NCBI GenBank assembly: GCA_014925825.1 | Contig: JACGCK010000022.1 | Coordinates: 434,001 to 498,000 of the forward strand | Direction of reading: 5' to 3' | Length of the DNA: 64,000 bases | Source: Pholiota molesta | Taxonomy: Eukaryota; Basidiomycota; Agaricomycetes; Agaricales; Strophariaceae | Part shown: one piece after another, positions 1-13,052 of the stretch | Position numbering within the stretch: the first letter of the stretch is position 1 | Layout of the letters: every line of letters begins with the position of its first letter | Position numbers and translations under genes: made by a program | Notes under the pieces: generated by a model | The model's input: the letters and a program-made list of their open reading frames with translations, nothing else | Databases searched by the model: none | What the model was told of the DNA's origin: nothing

Positions 1-59
1 TTCCAGTCCGCGCACTTGTCGCCAGGTTGTGTCGCACTTCCGACGGCGTTCTCCGCTCG

Positions 60-420
60 CTCGCGCGTCGTTCTGCTTCCTTGCGCAACCCCAAGGGCGC
101 TGCGGGTGCGACGATTTCATCAATAGCCATCAAGAGTCGTGTATCTACGCGCTACGGGCTCATCGGAGGTGCGTGGCCTTCGATTTTTCGTCCACGCATT
201 TCTTGCCAAGTTGTCCGCGTCTGTGATGTTCGCGACATCCCCACCCACCTCCGCGCGCATTTCGACGGTTTGAGCCTTATTGCGCAATGTATCAGTGTTT
301 GCGGCCCATGTTGGGCTGTACAGAAGACCTTGGGCCTCTTCTCATCGTGCTCCGCGTTTACTGTTGCAGACATCATCGCCATCATTCGCTGGAAAGGCTA
401 GTTGGATTAATACAGATGGT
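60..420 (+). repeat. Degraded dispersed repeat R1, copy 1
   Basis: This stretch shares blocks with 2140-2870 (same strand) and with 14790-15440 (opposite strand). Shared landmarks are a segment around 90-120 reading CAACCCCAAGGGCGCTGCGG, the block GGTGCGTGGCCTTCGAT near 169-185, and a CGCGCATTTCGACGG block near 255-270. No reading frame stays open across it. It is probably an old multi-copy gene or transposon relic; identity is unknown. No gene is visible from 1 to 2140 outside this repeat. Confidence 0.5.
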
Positions 421-2139
421 TATCTCCCTTTCTGTGCTGGCTCTGGGTTTTATTATTGGCTTCACTTATGACATACTATGTACTAAGGACGTTGACGACA
501 CTAACGACTTTGCGTAAAGACGGTGACGACATCAACGACTTTGCAATAACATTTTCATGACACATCTAAAACAAAACTTCGATGCCTATTCAAGTTATTC
601 ATGAGTTGAAAAGCGAAAAAAAAGGAACCACCATTTATTATATCTTTACACTAAACTTCCTTCACAACAATGCACGACGAACACTCAACACTCGAATGAT
701 ATGACTAACCAGAGTTGGCGAGACTCATAACATCTCCAATTTCGCCCCATGATGGATCTCGTATTGCCCTAATGTGATGTGGTCCTTGTAGACGTTATGC
801 CTGGCGGATCAAAGTGGTTTGAAAGGTAGATTCGTCAAAAAGGAAAAAAAAAATTAGAAGTAGGATAAAAGAGACATAAACAAAAAAGAAATGCAGCGCA
901 CGATTTCTTAAGCACGATCTTCGACGCACTCGTTCCTGTCTGCGCCGCGATGTGCCCTTTGAGCTCGCCCACGGTGTCATGGGGACTGGTTTTGACGTGG
1001 ACTACACGTGCACGCACACATCCAAGATTAATCGCCACGCAGAAACACATCCAGTAAGGGGCCGCGGTAGAAGGGGAATACGGAAAAATAAAAAGAATGT
1101 CAGCGCCTAAAACCACAGTTGCGCGCTAGACAGCTAACGGACCTGTGCGCCCATGACCGGTCGCGCTAACCTAACGGGGAGATAATGATGTCAGACTGGG
1201 ACACCGATGGCATCCATGTAGGGCAAACGTACTGTAATATGCCCGTTGCTGCTTTGTGCTGGCTGCGATGAGGCAATGCGCGCTTGATCAACGAGTGTTG
1301 CGAGGCCACATCAGACCGCTCGTAGTAGGCTGGGGCGGCGATGACGGATCCAAGAAGAAGGGCGAGGAGAACGACGAGGAATTTGGGTACGAACATGGTG
1401 AATTGAAGGGGTCGTCTGTGTGTTGCACGTTTATTATTGGTCAAAATATAATGGTAATGGGAAATTATCTCACTAATAGGTCTAGGAAATTCAACGTTGA
1501 CGAAGGTGATCGATTTTTCAGAAATTCTTTAACCAAAGCCGACCTTTGATACGAGAGAGTATCGTCAGTATGGTAAATCGTGCGAGTTGGTTTAAACTCA
1601 CCAGCAGCCAAAGGTGAATGTTATAGTGGGAATCGTTCCAAACGATCTGAGGAAATTGGCCCATGTCGGAGAGCCTTTTATATGACATCCACAGCATGTG
1701 AAAGGCCGATTTGCGGCGCATGGAGCAAGTAAATTCAACAATGCATAGGACGAGTTGTCAACGCCAGATGATCAAAAGAGTCTCGATCGGTTCTCGAGAC
1801 CAGTAGCCGAGTTGCCAATAGTACATAGCACATGGTCGAATAACTTTCTATGTAGTCTTGGCACTTGCTTTACTTCAATTTACTAAAATGTTATACAGAA
1901 TCATTTGTTTTGGCCGTTGCATGAAGCAGGAAATTTGGAATGCGAATTCGATGCCTGATATCTTATATCTACATTTCCAGCATCATAATGCAAGTGAGAT
2001 ATGAGCAGGGTACGAATGCCGAGTGGATCTCTGCAGGTCCCGAGCGACTGAGTAGGCAATATCGAGTGCAGCCTCTTTACATTCCTTTTCATTTTCACCT
2101 GTCACTTCCGAATGATGCTATGTACTGCGGTTGCCGTTA

Positions 2140-2870
2140 AACAGTTAAACGTCTGCTACAAGACTTCGTGACCCTTGCCTCGCGCGAAGTCTCCATCCTC
2201 CAAAAATCCGACGATCTCCCAAATGTGGTACTATTGCCAAGAGGCACAAGCCAACTTCCTCTACATCGCGCTCGAGCTGTGCCCCGCACAACGGCGGATG
2301 GGCCCGCCAGCTGTCCTCTGCGCGTTTCAATGTTTGGCCATCGCCATGTCGCGCGGCGCAGGGAGGTGCGTGGCCTTCGATGCTTTGTCTACGCATTTCT
2401 TGCCCGCGTCTGTGACGCCCGCCACATCCCCATCCAGCTCCACGCGCATTTCGACGGTCTTGGCTTCGCGCGATGCAGCAGTACGTGCGGCCCGTGGGTC
2501 CACCGGCTGTTTTCTGCGCGTTTCAGTGTTTGAACATCATTATGTCGCGCTGCGCAGGGAAGGGGATGGGTGAGTGCGCAGTGTGTGCTCTACATTGGCT
2601 GCGACTCTGGTCCAGGCCCAGGCGATGGGAATCTCCCGACGACGTGATGCGTCTGGGCTGTGTGTTCTTGGAATCCCTTGTACGGGTGCGCATCATTTAT
2701 CAGGCGAGGCTTCTCCCAGCCTCTAAGTATTCATTGGGATGTTCTGCAGAATGGGGTGTACTGCGCGCAGCTATCGAGCCTGCCGCCAATCCTGCGTGTG
2801 CTAGACGAGTTAGGAGAAGAGAGAGGCTGTAAGATGCGCGGCATGGACGTGTGTCCAGGATCCCGAACGG
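2140..2870 (+). repeat. Degraded dispersed repeat R1, copy 2
   Basis: This is the longest copy on the plus strand. It matches the reverse complement of 14790-15440 over several hundred bases, including blocks at about 2375-2465 and 2585-2845. Inside it a ~70 bp segment recurs (about 2296-2366 and 2485-2563), each copy ending in a GCGCAGGGA-type block after a CTGCGCGTTTCA-type block. Frames are interrupted everywhere, so it is a relic. The original element or gene is not recognised. Confidence 0.55.
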
Positions 2871-2934
2871 TGTACGGGTGACTCTCAGTAAAGCCAAAAA
2901 TCAGGTGTATGTAAGGTAAATGTCCTGCAATAGT

Positions 2935-3225
2935 CGTCTATGCGTCTACCTGACTAAATTGTCGTCGATTCGTACTATTATCTGACGCAGATTTTCATGT
3001 GTTAGTCAGGTTGTTAGTCAGGTTGCTCGAAGTATGAAGCAATCCACAGCTATGGTTTTAGTCCAGCTACAGTCAGCTTTGTAGTCAGGCCAAAGTCCGG
3101 CTTTGGTCGGGCTTCTCTCAATTTGACTCCTTTGAAAGTCAGTGTATAGTCATGCTCTTTCTCTCTATCAGTCAGTTATATTTGTGCTCATAGTCGGCCT
3201 CAAGTCAGATAAAGGTCCGGTATTT
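2935..3225. repeat. Degenerate GTCAGG/AGTC-rich simple repeat
   Basis: AGTC and GTCAGG words recur every 10-20 bases through about 290 bp. One clear tandem pair, GTTAGTCAGGTT type, lies near 3001-3025. No protein frame fits. It looks like a decayed simple repeat. The rest of 3225-5420 holds no recognisable gene, only the partial foldback-like sequence noted near 4370. Confidence 0.4.
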
Positions 3226-4364
3226 GATAACTTGTAGCTTGCTCAATTTCTTACTTTCCCATCGATGCCGTTTCCATAGCACAAAGTAGATTATGATAAG
3301 TAGATTTCATTTTACAAAGATATAGGCTTGCAATAGAGATCGAGACACAGAAAATAATCGTCGGAGTCTAATACTCAAGTTGAAGTTTCCAGCGAGGTCT
3401 TTCTGTCTTCTTTCTGCTCATCAAGCTATGAAAATCATAATGAACACCTATTGGAAGCTTGAATGTTTGCAAAAAGGGACTCAACGAACCATTTTTTGAA
3501 ATTTGAGGCGAACGGCTGCTGGTTGGGCCCTACAGTGCGAGTCTTTCAAGGTAGTGGAGATGAAATCTGGTGCCACCCCCGTAGTGAGTGTATGTATTAC
3601 GGAAATTCTGATCGTCAAAAACATACCTTGCTTTGTTGGCTGCTTCAAGCTTGTTTGTCGAGGTAAAGGCTACATTATTGACCCGTCTGCGAGGAAGGAC
3701 GTGTCGAACACGTCGTCCAGCTAGATGGTCTCTTCCGCCGCGGCCCCGTTGTGCATGTTCATGTTCATGCCCATGACTGTGAATCCGTATTAGTGGATAG
3801 TGGTCTCCGGAAGTACATTGTACACTTACAGGCTGCGCAGTGTGCCAGTGGTTGGATGCGCCAGCGACCTTTCCCATCCATCAAGCCAGTAAAGCCCTGG
3901 CCCCCAGCCGGTATCCGATAGCGCTTGTGTGATGGGCATTGACAGAACAGTTGTGGGACGAGGCGGCTCGGCAAAGCAGGTGGCATGATTATATGTGCGG
4001 TACGGTGGAAGCGGGAGGCCGAATCAAGGCATGGTGGACATTGGAGATGGCAGCTATACGTGCGGCGTGTCCATGCGAGAGTCTCGTACACCGTCAGTTG
4101 CAGATAGCGAATCTCCCAGTGGCCCTGCGTGGCATGTCCTCAACATCCAGCTTGTCAGCGCTGGCCGGGGTGCTAGCTACGTGGACATGTTGCGTGGTAT
4201 TTTCAATGCGTCCTAGATTCGATTGTTAGCATTCTAACGGAGCTCTGAATGTGGTGGCACTGGTGGCACAGTCGAGGCCAGGTCGAGGCACTTAGCTGAG
4301 GAGATGAATGAGCTTCCAAGGCAAGTTCAAAGTTATTCGCACTTGAACCGCATCACGGGATCAA

Positions 4365-4440
4365 ATTCCCATCTGCCAAAGTTGGACTTAGTGAAATTTG
4401 GACTTTGTGATTTGATTGTGGTGCTGCCAGGGTGCCGCTG
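4365..4440 (+). repeat. Diverged relative of the 17 kb foldback arm
   Basis: The segment starting CCCATCTGCCAAAGTTGGAC resembles the arm sequence CCCATCCGCCAAAATTGGAC at about 17045-17064. It continues with a similar GACTTTGTGATTTGATTGT run (arm: GACTTTGTAGAATTTGATTG), with a small internal duplication or insertion. It suggests an older copy of the same element family. No inverted partner was found nearby. Confidence 0.45.
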
Positions 4441-5423
4441 ACGTGGGGTTGACCGGACTATAACAAGACGTTAAGACACGACCCAGTCACCGGTGACTGA
4501 TGCTACGTGTGCATTAGTGAATTTATTCTACTACCTTTGGTGTCATGCATCTGGTACGCACGTAGTGGTGATGTGAAGCTTGAGCACTTGAGCGCGTATG
4601 CATCTTCCGAATATCGCTAGATAGCCTAGCCGTTTTGTATTTTATTATACGAATACGCATGTTTTCCACGCACATCATTTTGGATGCTCCAGCGTACGAA
4701 CGAGATATATTGTATAGCTCGCTACTCCATTTCCTACTGTAACAGTGCCCTCTGATTCTGAACTTGTGCCAGAAGAGACTTTTTTGGGGCCGTTCCATAC
4801 TTACTTAATCATTTTGTCGTTCATTTATTTCTTGTATCATTTATTTCTTGTACCACCACATTTGCTTCAAAGGCCTCCATATTATGGCATGTTGGGGAGC
4901 GTATACTGAAAGTGTTGATGTCGTACTCTGTCGCAGTGTCTTTCGTTTCGTCGCTTGCGCGTGCGTGTCGTTGGGCTCGCGGTTATTGCCCTGTCTCATT
5001 AGTAGGGTACGCAGACACAACGCACGGGCCACGGCCTTTTCTCATTGCCCCGCGGCCAGTTATGAGGGCGTCATCGCTTCATTCATTTATGATCTGCCGG
5101 ATGCGACTAAGCTACTTGGCTGACCATCGAGCCTCTGCCCTGCCCATTGGCATCTACTAGGAGACTGCGGCCTTGAGTCCCAGCCTTCTGTTTGCTCATA
5201 TACTTCCTGTCACGAGACAGGGGGGTCTACGATTGTGGTTTGCGGCAGCACGGTCGGAGGGGAGAGGCATACATGTTTGTGCGCTTCATCGCTGCGGGTG
5301 GTGTCGGCGTAAGTAATCTATGGAGACTGTCGCGCCTCGGAAACACTCGTGCGCGCGTACTGCGCTAGTGGTCTTTATTGAAATTCAATACTATTTACAT
5401 GATCAACCCATTCAGTTTCCTTC

Positions 5424-7260
5424 TCACCGCTCTACCTCTGTTTCTCGCAACATCGCCAGTGCACGTACCCTATCATCCTCCACCGTGTCTTTCCAGACCC
5501 ACGCCCATTCCTCGCTCAGCGCTTTCCCTAACCCGTCCAGAACCGCCTTGTCAACATCCGCGTCTCCTGCTTTGACGTGCTCGAGTCCAGGGTAGATGAG
5601 GTCCAGCTTTCGCCCGCATGCGATTGCCAGTTCCAGCGCGCGGTTCCCTTGGGCACAGCGGATGTCGTCGTAGATTTGCGTGATCTTTGGGATGGTGTCT
5701 TTCGTGCATGCTTTGTCGGAGAGGAGGGTGGCTAGTATGTATGCGTCCTGCAAGCGGGATTCCAAGCACGCGTCAACGTATATCAAGGTGTCATTGACTA
5801 TCACATACCTCGATTGCGGTACCAGCGCCAGAGCCTTGATGAGGTGGCAGTCCGTGTGCCTTGATAAGTAGAATATTCAGAAGTATAATTTTTTTGCTAT
5901 GGAGATTTGGTATACTTACTGCGTCACCGGCTATAAGCGCGCGTCCGCTTGAGTAATTCTTCATGGGCACAACTTGGTTGATCGGCCACTTGAGCGGCTC
6001 TTTAAGACTCTATTGGCGTCATGCGTGATAAGTGATCACATTTTGGCATGAAAAGCAGTAAAAACGAATGCGTACACGGAGGAGAACCTGAACTTCGGGT
6101 TCGAACTCGGTAAATGTCGTTAAAAGCTCTTCGTGTATCTGCTCTGCGGCCATCGGTGTGTTTTCATATTGGGTGCCTTCTTTTGAGGGATCTGTAACCA
6201 TTGCGGCGACATTTATGAAGCTGCGCGAGATCGCATAGGCGACGACGTGCTACGAAAAAGTTAGGCTTTTTCCCATAGAATTGAGAAATAAGATAGAACA
6301 ACCTTGAATTTCCCAACGTACTACCAAATCTCTTCATCAGTAGTAAGTTTAATTTCACAAACATAGATGAGAACTGACCATCATCGGCGTCGCGATAGCG
6401 CGATGCCCCGGGAACACGCGATCCAGCACGTCTCTCCCAACGAGTCCGCGATACGCAACCGTCCCAGACCACACGGGCTCCACGGACGGTGCATCCGGTA
6501 TACCCTGATGCGCGAGCACACTCTTCCGAACCGTCGACCGGATCCCGTCCATCCCAATTAGCAGATCGCACGTCGCGGTCGCGCCGTTCTCGAACTGGAT
6601 GCGGATCTTGTCGCCGGCCTCGGCGTATGACGCGAAGCGGTGGGCGAGGTGCAGGCGGCCGTGGAGGCTGCTGACGAGCGTTTGTTGGAGGTCTGCCCTG
6701 TGGAAGGTCGTAGACCCGCCTATTGAATCACAGGTGAACAGATAGCGTATAAAAATCTAGATAATCGGATTTACCTTCCATCATGATGTCATGAATGAAA
6801 TAGCCCTCTGGTTGATCGGCTTTGCGAACTTGAAAGACGAGGCCTGTACCATGAATGAGCGCGGTTTCCATAGAACTTCAACTCTGAGACGGCTAAGAAT
6901 CATTGACGCGTACGTGTTGAGTTATCAGGAGGCTTAGGAAGGAACTTGACGAGGCTCTCCCCGAGGTCGATGGCCTGCATGATCTTCCAGACGCGAGGCC
7001 AGAGCGTGATCCCAGCTCCGATTTCCGAGATGACAGAAGCGCTTTCGTATATATCGACCTCGAGGGTGCTCTCAGATCCGCGTTGCAGTGCGCCGAGCGC
7101 AGCGGATAGGGTGAGACCGCCGATGCCTGCTCCTCTGCGAACGTGCGGGTCGAGGATCAGATTGGGGTCCAGGCAGATACCGCGGTAGGATACGGATACA
7201 GAGATTGGATACATACATAATGGCCACTCGGACTTTGGTTTGATGGGGTGGCGAATCCAT
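5424..7260 (-). CDS. FAD-dependent monooxygenase, salicylate hydroxylase-like (8 exons, 437 aa)
   Basis: Spliced from exons 7260-7217, 7134-6914, 6843-6775, 6719-6379, 6249-6076, 6009-5920, 5859-5809 and 5747-5424; total 1314 nt, no stops. The family uses FAD and NAD(P)H to hydroxylate aromatic or related small molecules; the substrate cannot be read here. The Rossmann motif VRVAIIGAGIGGL lies at residues 11-22, with its codons split by intron 1. A DG motif (CDLLIGMDGIRS) lies near 162-173 and a GD motif (ALIAGDAAHG) near 306-315, followed by an HQGSGAGTAIEDA stretch. No signal peptide is seen, so it is probably cytosolic. The ATG at 7260 was chosen because the Rossmann strand begins within 12 residues. 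Length fits the family. It is only distantly related to the tandem pair at 44.8-50.1 kb, which uses a different exon plan. All introns are GT..AG; one acceptor (at 5860) is AAG. Confidence 0.85.
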
Positions 7261-7298
7261 TGGAAGCAATGAATGGACGTGGTGGATCGTGTACCGCC

Positions 7299-7304
7299 TT
7301 TTAT
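7299..7304 (-). promoter_or_regulatory. TATA-like element of the FAD monooxygenase at 5424-7260
   Basis: On the minus strand GCATAAAAGG lies about 40 bases before the ATG at 7260. It is the only TATA-like word in the first 100 bases upstream. Confidence 0.35.
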
Positions 7305-7739
7305 GCTTGTTAAGCGGGGTGTCATTCGAATTATCATCTCATGAATTGCTGATTAGTAACTGGCCTAATTTTATCGCGACATCTGAATCTGATAAATCAC
7401 ATATATAGACTACCCACAACAAATCGTACTTTGTAGCGACATCAAGACATCTATAACTAGCCTGGCTGCAAGTAGACTTGTGCTCAATATCTTCCCGTCT
7501 GGAAACGCAGTCGGCCCTCGCGCCGCACCGCAGACAGACCGCTGTTGCGGTGTGCAGAGCGCGGTGCATGCGGGGGGCGGGGTGGGGTGGGTCATCGCAC
7601 GCACGATGCACACATTCCTACTAGACGCCGGAAGCCATGCCTCGCCGACGCACCGCTGAGACCTCACCACTGATAGCGGGCACGTAGAATCGGAAGAGTA
7701 GATGGTGCACAGAGGACTGCGCGCTTCCGCGTTCTAGAG

Positions 7740-8500
7740 GTGGCGCAGCGACGCAAGAGACCCGGAACGCCAGCCCCATCGCACACCTCCCGACACCTGT
7801 CCACGACGTATCAACGTCTCTTCAACCCGACCACTTCTTCCTCCTCCAACAGTGGAGATGGACCACCCGAGACGATGTACACCAACCACACATTGACATA
7901 ACACCGATCGCGCTCCTCGGACGCTTGGAACCACACCGCGCCCCGCGTCCCCGTGAGAAAAAAAAAATGCGCAGAAGGCCAGGGAGCTGGGTACTACCAG
8001 GCTGCACCGTCTTCTCAGCTGCGCAAATTTTCTCTAGCCACTGCGGGGAGGCTGGGGTGGGGGTCGTGATGGACGCGTAGATAGAACGTTAACACGTCTT
8101 AGCGGGAACGAGAACGCGACGGGCAGATTACAGATTAGAGTCATGATCTGTTCCTGCAGTAGAGGTTGGGGAACCACCAAGGGGTGCGGGTCGAGGGTTT
8201 GGATGGTCGCGCATCGAGCACCGTTTAGCGCTTAGATGAGTCCGTCAGAGGGGTGATACATGCAAGAGGACCAGATATCAGGCAGGCAGCGAGCGGCGGA
8301 GGTGTCAAGCTTCTGAATCCATGACACGTGGAACCAATGGGATATAGATGGGAGCGCGGTGGTAGTCGATGTGACGATTGGTTATCCAAAGCTCGGATAT
8401 CGTGGTGGACCAACAGTGGGCCGCAGTCGATGGGAGGTGGATGGGAGAGTGGGAGATTGGTGGGAGAGGCAGGGACGCACTGTCTTGTAGCGATCCAAAG
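7740..8500. other. Gene-free stretch with short repeat blocks
   Basis: No supported gene. A block at about 8015-8065 (GCTGCGCAAATTTTCTCTAG followed by a GCGGGGAGGCTGGGGTGG run) recurs at about 16477-16522 as GCTGCGCAATTCTGTACTGG followed by a similar G-rich run, so this is part of the dispersed repeat background. Confidence 0.3.
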
Positions 8501-8519
8501 CCTTTAGCAAACGTATCTC

Positions 8520-8840
8520 GGCAGTGACTGCCGCGCTGTCAGGTGCTTCCCAACGGCCATCACTGCCGAGATCTGTTTGGCAAGGGCTTTCATCGACATC
8601 AAGCATTCGTTCCAAGTCGCCCAAGTCGCCCAACCTCCACCATCACATCTTAGCTCTGTCGTCCCAGCTATGGGCTATTTCCCTAAGCGTACGTTGTCTA
8701 GGCCTCCTCGTATTAGGTCTGCGGTCAACACTCCTATCTCGTCTTTCGCTCACCAGTACCTGGCTCTAGCTTCGATGCCGTCCTTCCGCCTCCATCGCAG
8801 GTGCCTGCTGTGGTTCCTTAGGCCTTAGGTGTAGGGTGTA
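8520..8840 (+). repeat. Dispersed repeat R3, copy 1
   Basis: The block around 8550-8590 (CGGCCATCACTGCCGAGATC then TTTGGCAAGGGCTTT) matches 10760-10805 (CGGCCATCGCTGCCGAGCTG then TTTGGCAAAGGCATTTG). Weaker similarity continues downstream. No intact frame is seen. Confidence 0.4.
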
Positions 8841-9879
8841 GGCTGTTAGTTGTCGGGGTGGCATGCACATATCCAACGTACGGTGCGTGATCCTCAGCTC
8901 CGTCCATACCCGCTATCTTTCGCCTCTCCGAAATCTCCATCCCCTGCGGCTCTATTGCGCAACGGGCAGGAGGCGCTAGTGCCTTCACTGGTGTGACGCG
9001 GCGAGGCTGATGCGTTCAGCATTATTGGCGATGCGTTAGACTTTTGTCCGCATGGCCAATGCATATACAGTTACTTCACAGCTATCCAGGGATCTTTTTA
9101 TTCGGTGCGGTTGTGGTTGTTGTCGATGTAGCCCATTGTCAGCCTTCTTTTCCTTATTTTTGGTCAATGGGAGATAAACGCGATGGTGACACGAGCACCG
9201 CCAGAGGTCGCGATGTCGAAGATGCGCGGACGAGCTCGTCGTGGATGTACGCCTTGGATGATGTTGCGCGCGGGGTGCATGTGGTCTCCTACGCGTGCCA
9301 CATGCCTTCGATTCATGTCCATCGCGACGCAGGCCAGGCACGTCGCTGCTTTAGTTCGAGGACATGCATCCAGCATCTGGATGCTGATGCTGATTCCGTA
9401 TCTGCTGCGTGGAGTATTGGCTTTGCTCGCAGCCGCATATCTTGTCTTGTCTCTGGATCATCGCCTGATCTTCTTCTCTCGTTCCGTTTCTTTCCCTGGC
9501 ATCCGCTTTCGCACGAAAACTGTGCGCGGTGTTACAGGCGTAGCGATTCGGCGTACCTTGCCTGAACGCAATGCGATTAGATACGATGTGTATGTTGCTC
9601 GTTCATGCCGTGGTTGTGCTCGTCACACTCTTATGAAGTTCGGTCGGTACGGGCGGGGATGCAGCCGAGCGCGGCGGGAGAGCGCGATGTTTGAAGATGG
9701 GCACCGGAAGCCACTCACCGCCGGGATATGCGTGTGGGCCGGGGTATTCGTCGTGGGCGATTCATTCTCCTGTACGCGAGCACGCCCGATTGTTGTCCTC
9801 ATAATTCACGCGCATCTCAATCGTCCATATCGAGATGCGGACTAGGGGACAATCTGGAGTTTTCTTTTTTTTCCTTTTG

Positions 9880-10000
9880 TGGTGCATTCCCCATCCACAT
9901 CCACCGAGCCCTCCACCCCTGTCCACCGGCGTTTCGTGGCGTTCAATTGCGCAAGAGCAGACTGTGCGGCCTGATAGCAGGGCAGCTGCCCGTTCTCCTG
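9880..10000 (+). repeat. Dispersed repeat R4, copy 1
   Basis: A block holding TTCAATTGCGCAAGAGCAGAC and, about 25 bases later, GCAGGGCAGCTGCC is shared in diverged form with 26190-26290. No gene is supported between 8840 and 10700. Confidence 0.35.
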
Positions 10001-10734
10001 TGCGCTGATTGGAACACCACCCAAATGTCCCGGTGGGCGGGCGTCAAGACTGGTTGTGGGTGGGGCGTGGGGCTGATATATCTTTGGATGAATGTGTTTA
10101 CGAGCGCCTCGGTTGGAGATGGGGTACATGGAGGATGGTATTTGCGTCATGGGTTGTGATTGTCTCCGCCGTCTGTATCACTCGTTTTCGAAGGTTTCCC
10201 CAAGGGGGAGGAATAGATCGGATTCTGACACGCCCTCGATCGCGACGTGGAGAGACGGACGGATGATTTCGGTTTGTGAAATATCGCATCATGCGCGATG
10301 GGGAGAGACACAACCTCACGCCAAGGTCGGTGAATGAACGTTGCTGCTTTCTTCTTGTAATATCCAGGACGGGCGGATCTCCTCAGCACTTCCCTACATG
10401 CGGTTACAAGTACCTGTGCCCCCTTCAAATAACAAAATTAATGGAGGGTTGCTCACGATCTACTGGGGCTTGATCAAATTGCATTTGTAGCGCGTGGCCG
10501 TTTGCCGTCCATTAGAAATACGCTGTTGATCCCACTTTTATTCATTATCCTCATTTCGTATCTGCTCCGCGCGAAGGTAGCTTAGTTGACCAAGGCACAC
10601 GTCCTGCCGTGCCTACCGCGTGCAGGGGCATGCAAGCTATGGGCATAATGTGTACTACTAGTAGGCATCATTGCATGTAATTACTGTGCATGAAAACAAA
10701 CCAATGTTTACAAGGTAATGAGTTTATTTCCCTG

Positions 10735-11075
10735 CGGTGCTTACTCGACGGACATGGGAATTCGGCCATCGCTGCCGAGCTGTATTTGGCAAAGGCATTT
10801 GAAGCTATTGCCAGCCAGTGTCGCCGCTCTGCCACCTCTGGTCATCTCCAGCCCACCGACGCCAGCTTCTATGGCGGCCAGATGGCGTCCTTGGTACACG
10901 TTATTCACTACTCGATGCTCCCCTGCCTCTATCCCAAGTGTATCCTATCGCCTCGGCCGAGAATGGGAGATATCGATATCCGCTCAAATTTCAACGTTTC
11001 AACAGTATCGATGGGTCGAATTACAGTCCAGGTGCGTAGTTTCCAGCTCTGCGTCTATCTCTCCAGTATGGCTAT
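10735..11075 (+). repeat. Dispersed repeat R3, copy 2
   Basis: Partner of 8520-8840, with the shared block at about 10760-10805. It lies 350 bp upstream of the secreted-protein gene and shows no intact reading frame of its own. Confidence 0.4.
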
Positions 11076-11423
11076 CGCGAATATCTCCCCGCCTCGCCTG
11101 CCCCAGCGATCTGAAAGAACCCCACCCCACAAGGATCAGCCGGTGAATGCCCATAATTGACAACGCGTTGTTCCAGAGATATCGTGGGATGCAAAGTGTT
11201 CTGGGCTAGATGGTGGGTGGGCGCTGCCATTCATGTACGTTTCTCTCGTAAGATTCGGTTCAGATCTTAGCGGCGGTGTGATTGTAGGAGGGTCGGCTAG
11301 GGGTCGGCCCAGATGGCTTGGCGACGGATCAAAAAATCCCAGCCTGGGAACTAACTTTACATAGAATCCTACATAAGTCGCGCAATGCGCCCTGCCGCGC
11401 CATCTCCCTCTTCCTTCTTCGTG

Positions 11424-12499
11424 ATGCGCGCTTTCTTCGCCCTTGCGGCACTGTCGTTACTCTCTCCTGCAGTCCTTGGACAACACAACATCACCGTGAA
11501 CGACACGGATCCCGCCATCCAGGTGCGCACTCACGCGCCCACGCGTTGCGATCTCGCCATGGCTTGCCCTTGCTGATTGCATGGAAAGTACCAAGGCGGC
11601 GCGGGCGACGCGCCGATATGCAAGGTCGACCCCGATGGCACGATCGTGTCCGGCCCAGGCTGCTACAACCTGCCGTCGAAATGCGCCACGAGCATCGCGA
11701 TGGGGCAGAGCCAGGCCAGTGCGGCGTCGTTCACGTTCCAAGGTGGGTCGCGCGCGCGTCCGCGGGTCTCCAGCGCGACGCTGACTGACTGACGGTATCG
11801 CCGCGCCCAGGGTCTGCGATCTATATCAACTCCCTGCTCTTCGACTTGTCGCCGCTGTACACCGTTACCCTGGATGGAAACGCGACGGACGTGGATGGCT
11901 TCAGAACCTCTGGCACGTTCCAATGCGACACCCTGTTCTCGCGCACTGGCCTCGATCCCACGGTCAACCATACCATCAACCTCGCGATCAAGAGCCAGTC
12001 GCCGAGTGCGACGGCGTCACCTGGAGCCTCGTCCAGTAGTATCTTCGTGTTCTCATTGATCAATTTCATGTACGTCGGCCTGCGCTGTAGTGTTTCAAAA
12101 CCCGGGCCCAGAGCAGCTGATCACGCACCGTAACGACATTTTGATTGTGCAGCTATACAGCCGAAGATGCGAGCAATTCATCGAGCACCGCCTCCAATGC
12201 GAGCACGCCATCCAATTCGACCGCTCCTTCGACCACGCTTTCGACGTCGAGCATCCTTTCTAGTACTTCCAGCGCTGCGTCCAGCGGTTCTTCGGCGCCC
12301 TCAAACACCACGAAATCGTCTTCGAGTACCAGTTTGCGGTCGACGGTGTCTGGCCTCTATACCATGGGGTTAGGTATGTTTTCCACGTCTTCCAAGCCTG
12401 CCCGAATTTACATCGTTAATATTACCATTTCTGTTTGTGCGTATAGGAGCCATGCTGGTGCTGACATCCATGCTACTCTCAGGAGCACACTTTGCTTGA
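11424..12499 (+). CDS. Secreted, Ser/Thr-rich GPI-anchor-type surface protein (5 exons, 261 aa)
   Basis: Exons 11424-11522, 11589-11742, 11811-12069, 12153-12373 and 12447-12499 join to 786 nt without stops. The ATG at 11424 starts a typical signal peptide (MRAFFALAALSLLSPAVLGQ); an in-frame ATG at 11385 would bury it under 13 extra residues. After cleavage come N-glycosylation sites (NITVNDT), a globular part of about 120 residues with four cysteines, then a Ser/Thr/Asn-rich linker (about 160-235). The C-terminus is a hydrophobic tail (GAMLVLTSMLLSGAHFA), as expected for GPI transfer. The middle part, with its GSAIYINSLLFD and TLDGNATDVDGF stretches, resembles a common but uncharacterised Agaricomycete extracellular protein type. 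A role in the cell wall or membrane surface is inferred; no enzymatic motif is visible. Confidence 0.75.
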
Positions 12500-13052
12500 T
12501 CATGTTGCTGCTGTAGTGGGTTGTATATTTATGGACGTAGATTGGCTCCGTGTATTCTGCTGGAGCGCTTCCGGTGCATATGTAACTGTGCAGCGCCATT
12601 GTGCATCATCCGACATCTAGGGTTTAATGTAATCATTTTCGCATACCCTACGAACTAGACAGGGCCATCACCATTAGCGCGACGACAAACACGCGCAAGC
12701 GACGAAACGAAAGAAACTGTGAGTTGAGCTTCACTAAACCATCAATATACGCGCAAAACAAGCAGCATTGGCGGTGCGGAAGCAGAACTAGCGACAGACG
12801 TACGCCATCCCTGGCCGACGCACCCCAGGAGCCTCAAACAATTGCTATCACATCTACCACGGCTCGCCGCCACATAGACATAGTGTCCCATAACATACTT
12901 GCACAGTCTGCGACGCAGAACGGACCAGCCGAACCGCACTAACTGTGGCCATACACCGTGCCCTGCAAGATCAAAAAAGCGCATGAGCTAACAGAAGGAC
13001 GGGCAGCTACAGGCCGCAGTCTTTCCCGATGCTCAGTTTGTACCGGTGAAGG

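Noticed and set aside
4330..4380. tRNA-like T-arm (GGGATCAAATTCCC)
   Set aside because: No acceptor stem, D arm or anticodon arm could be drawn around it.
9183..9845. 220-codon plus-strand frame with one hydrophobic stretch
   Set aside because: No intron signals, no recognisable domain, lies in a repeat-rich region.
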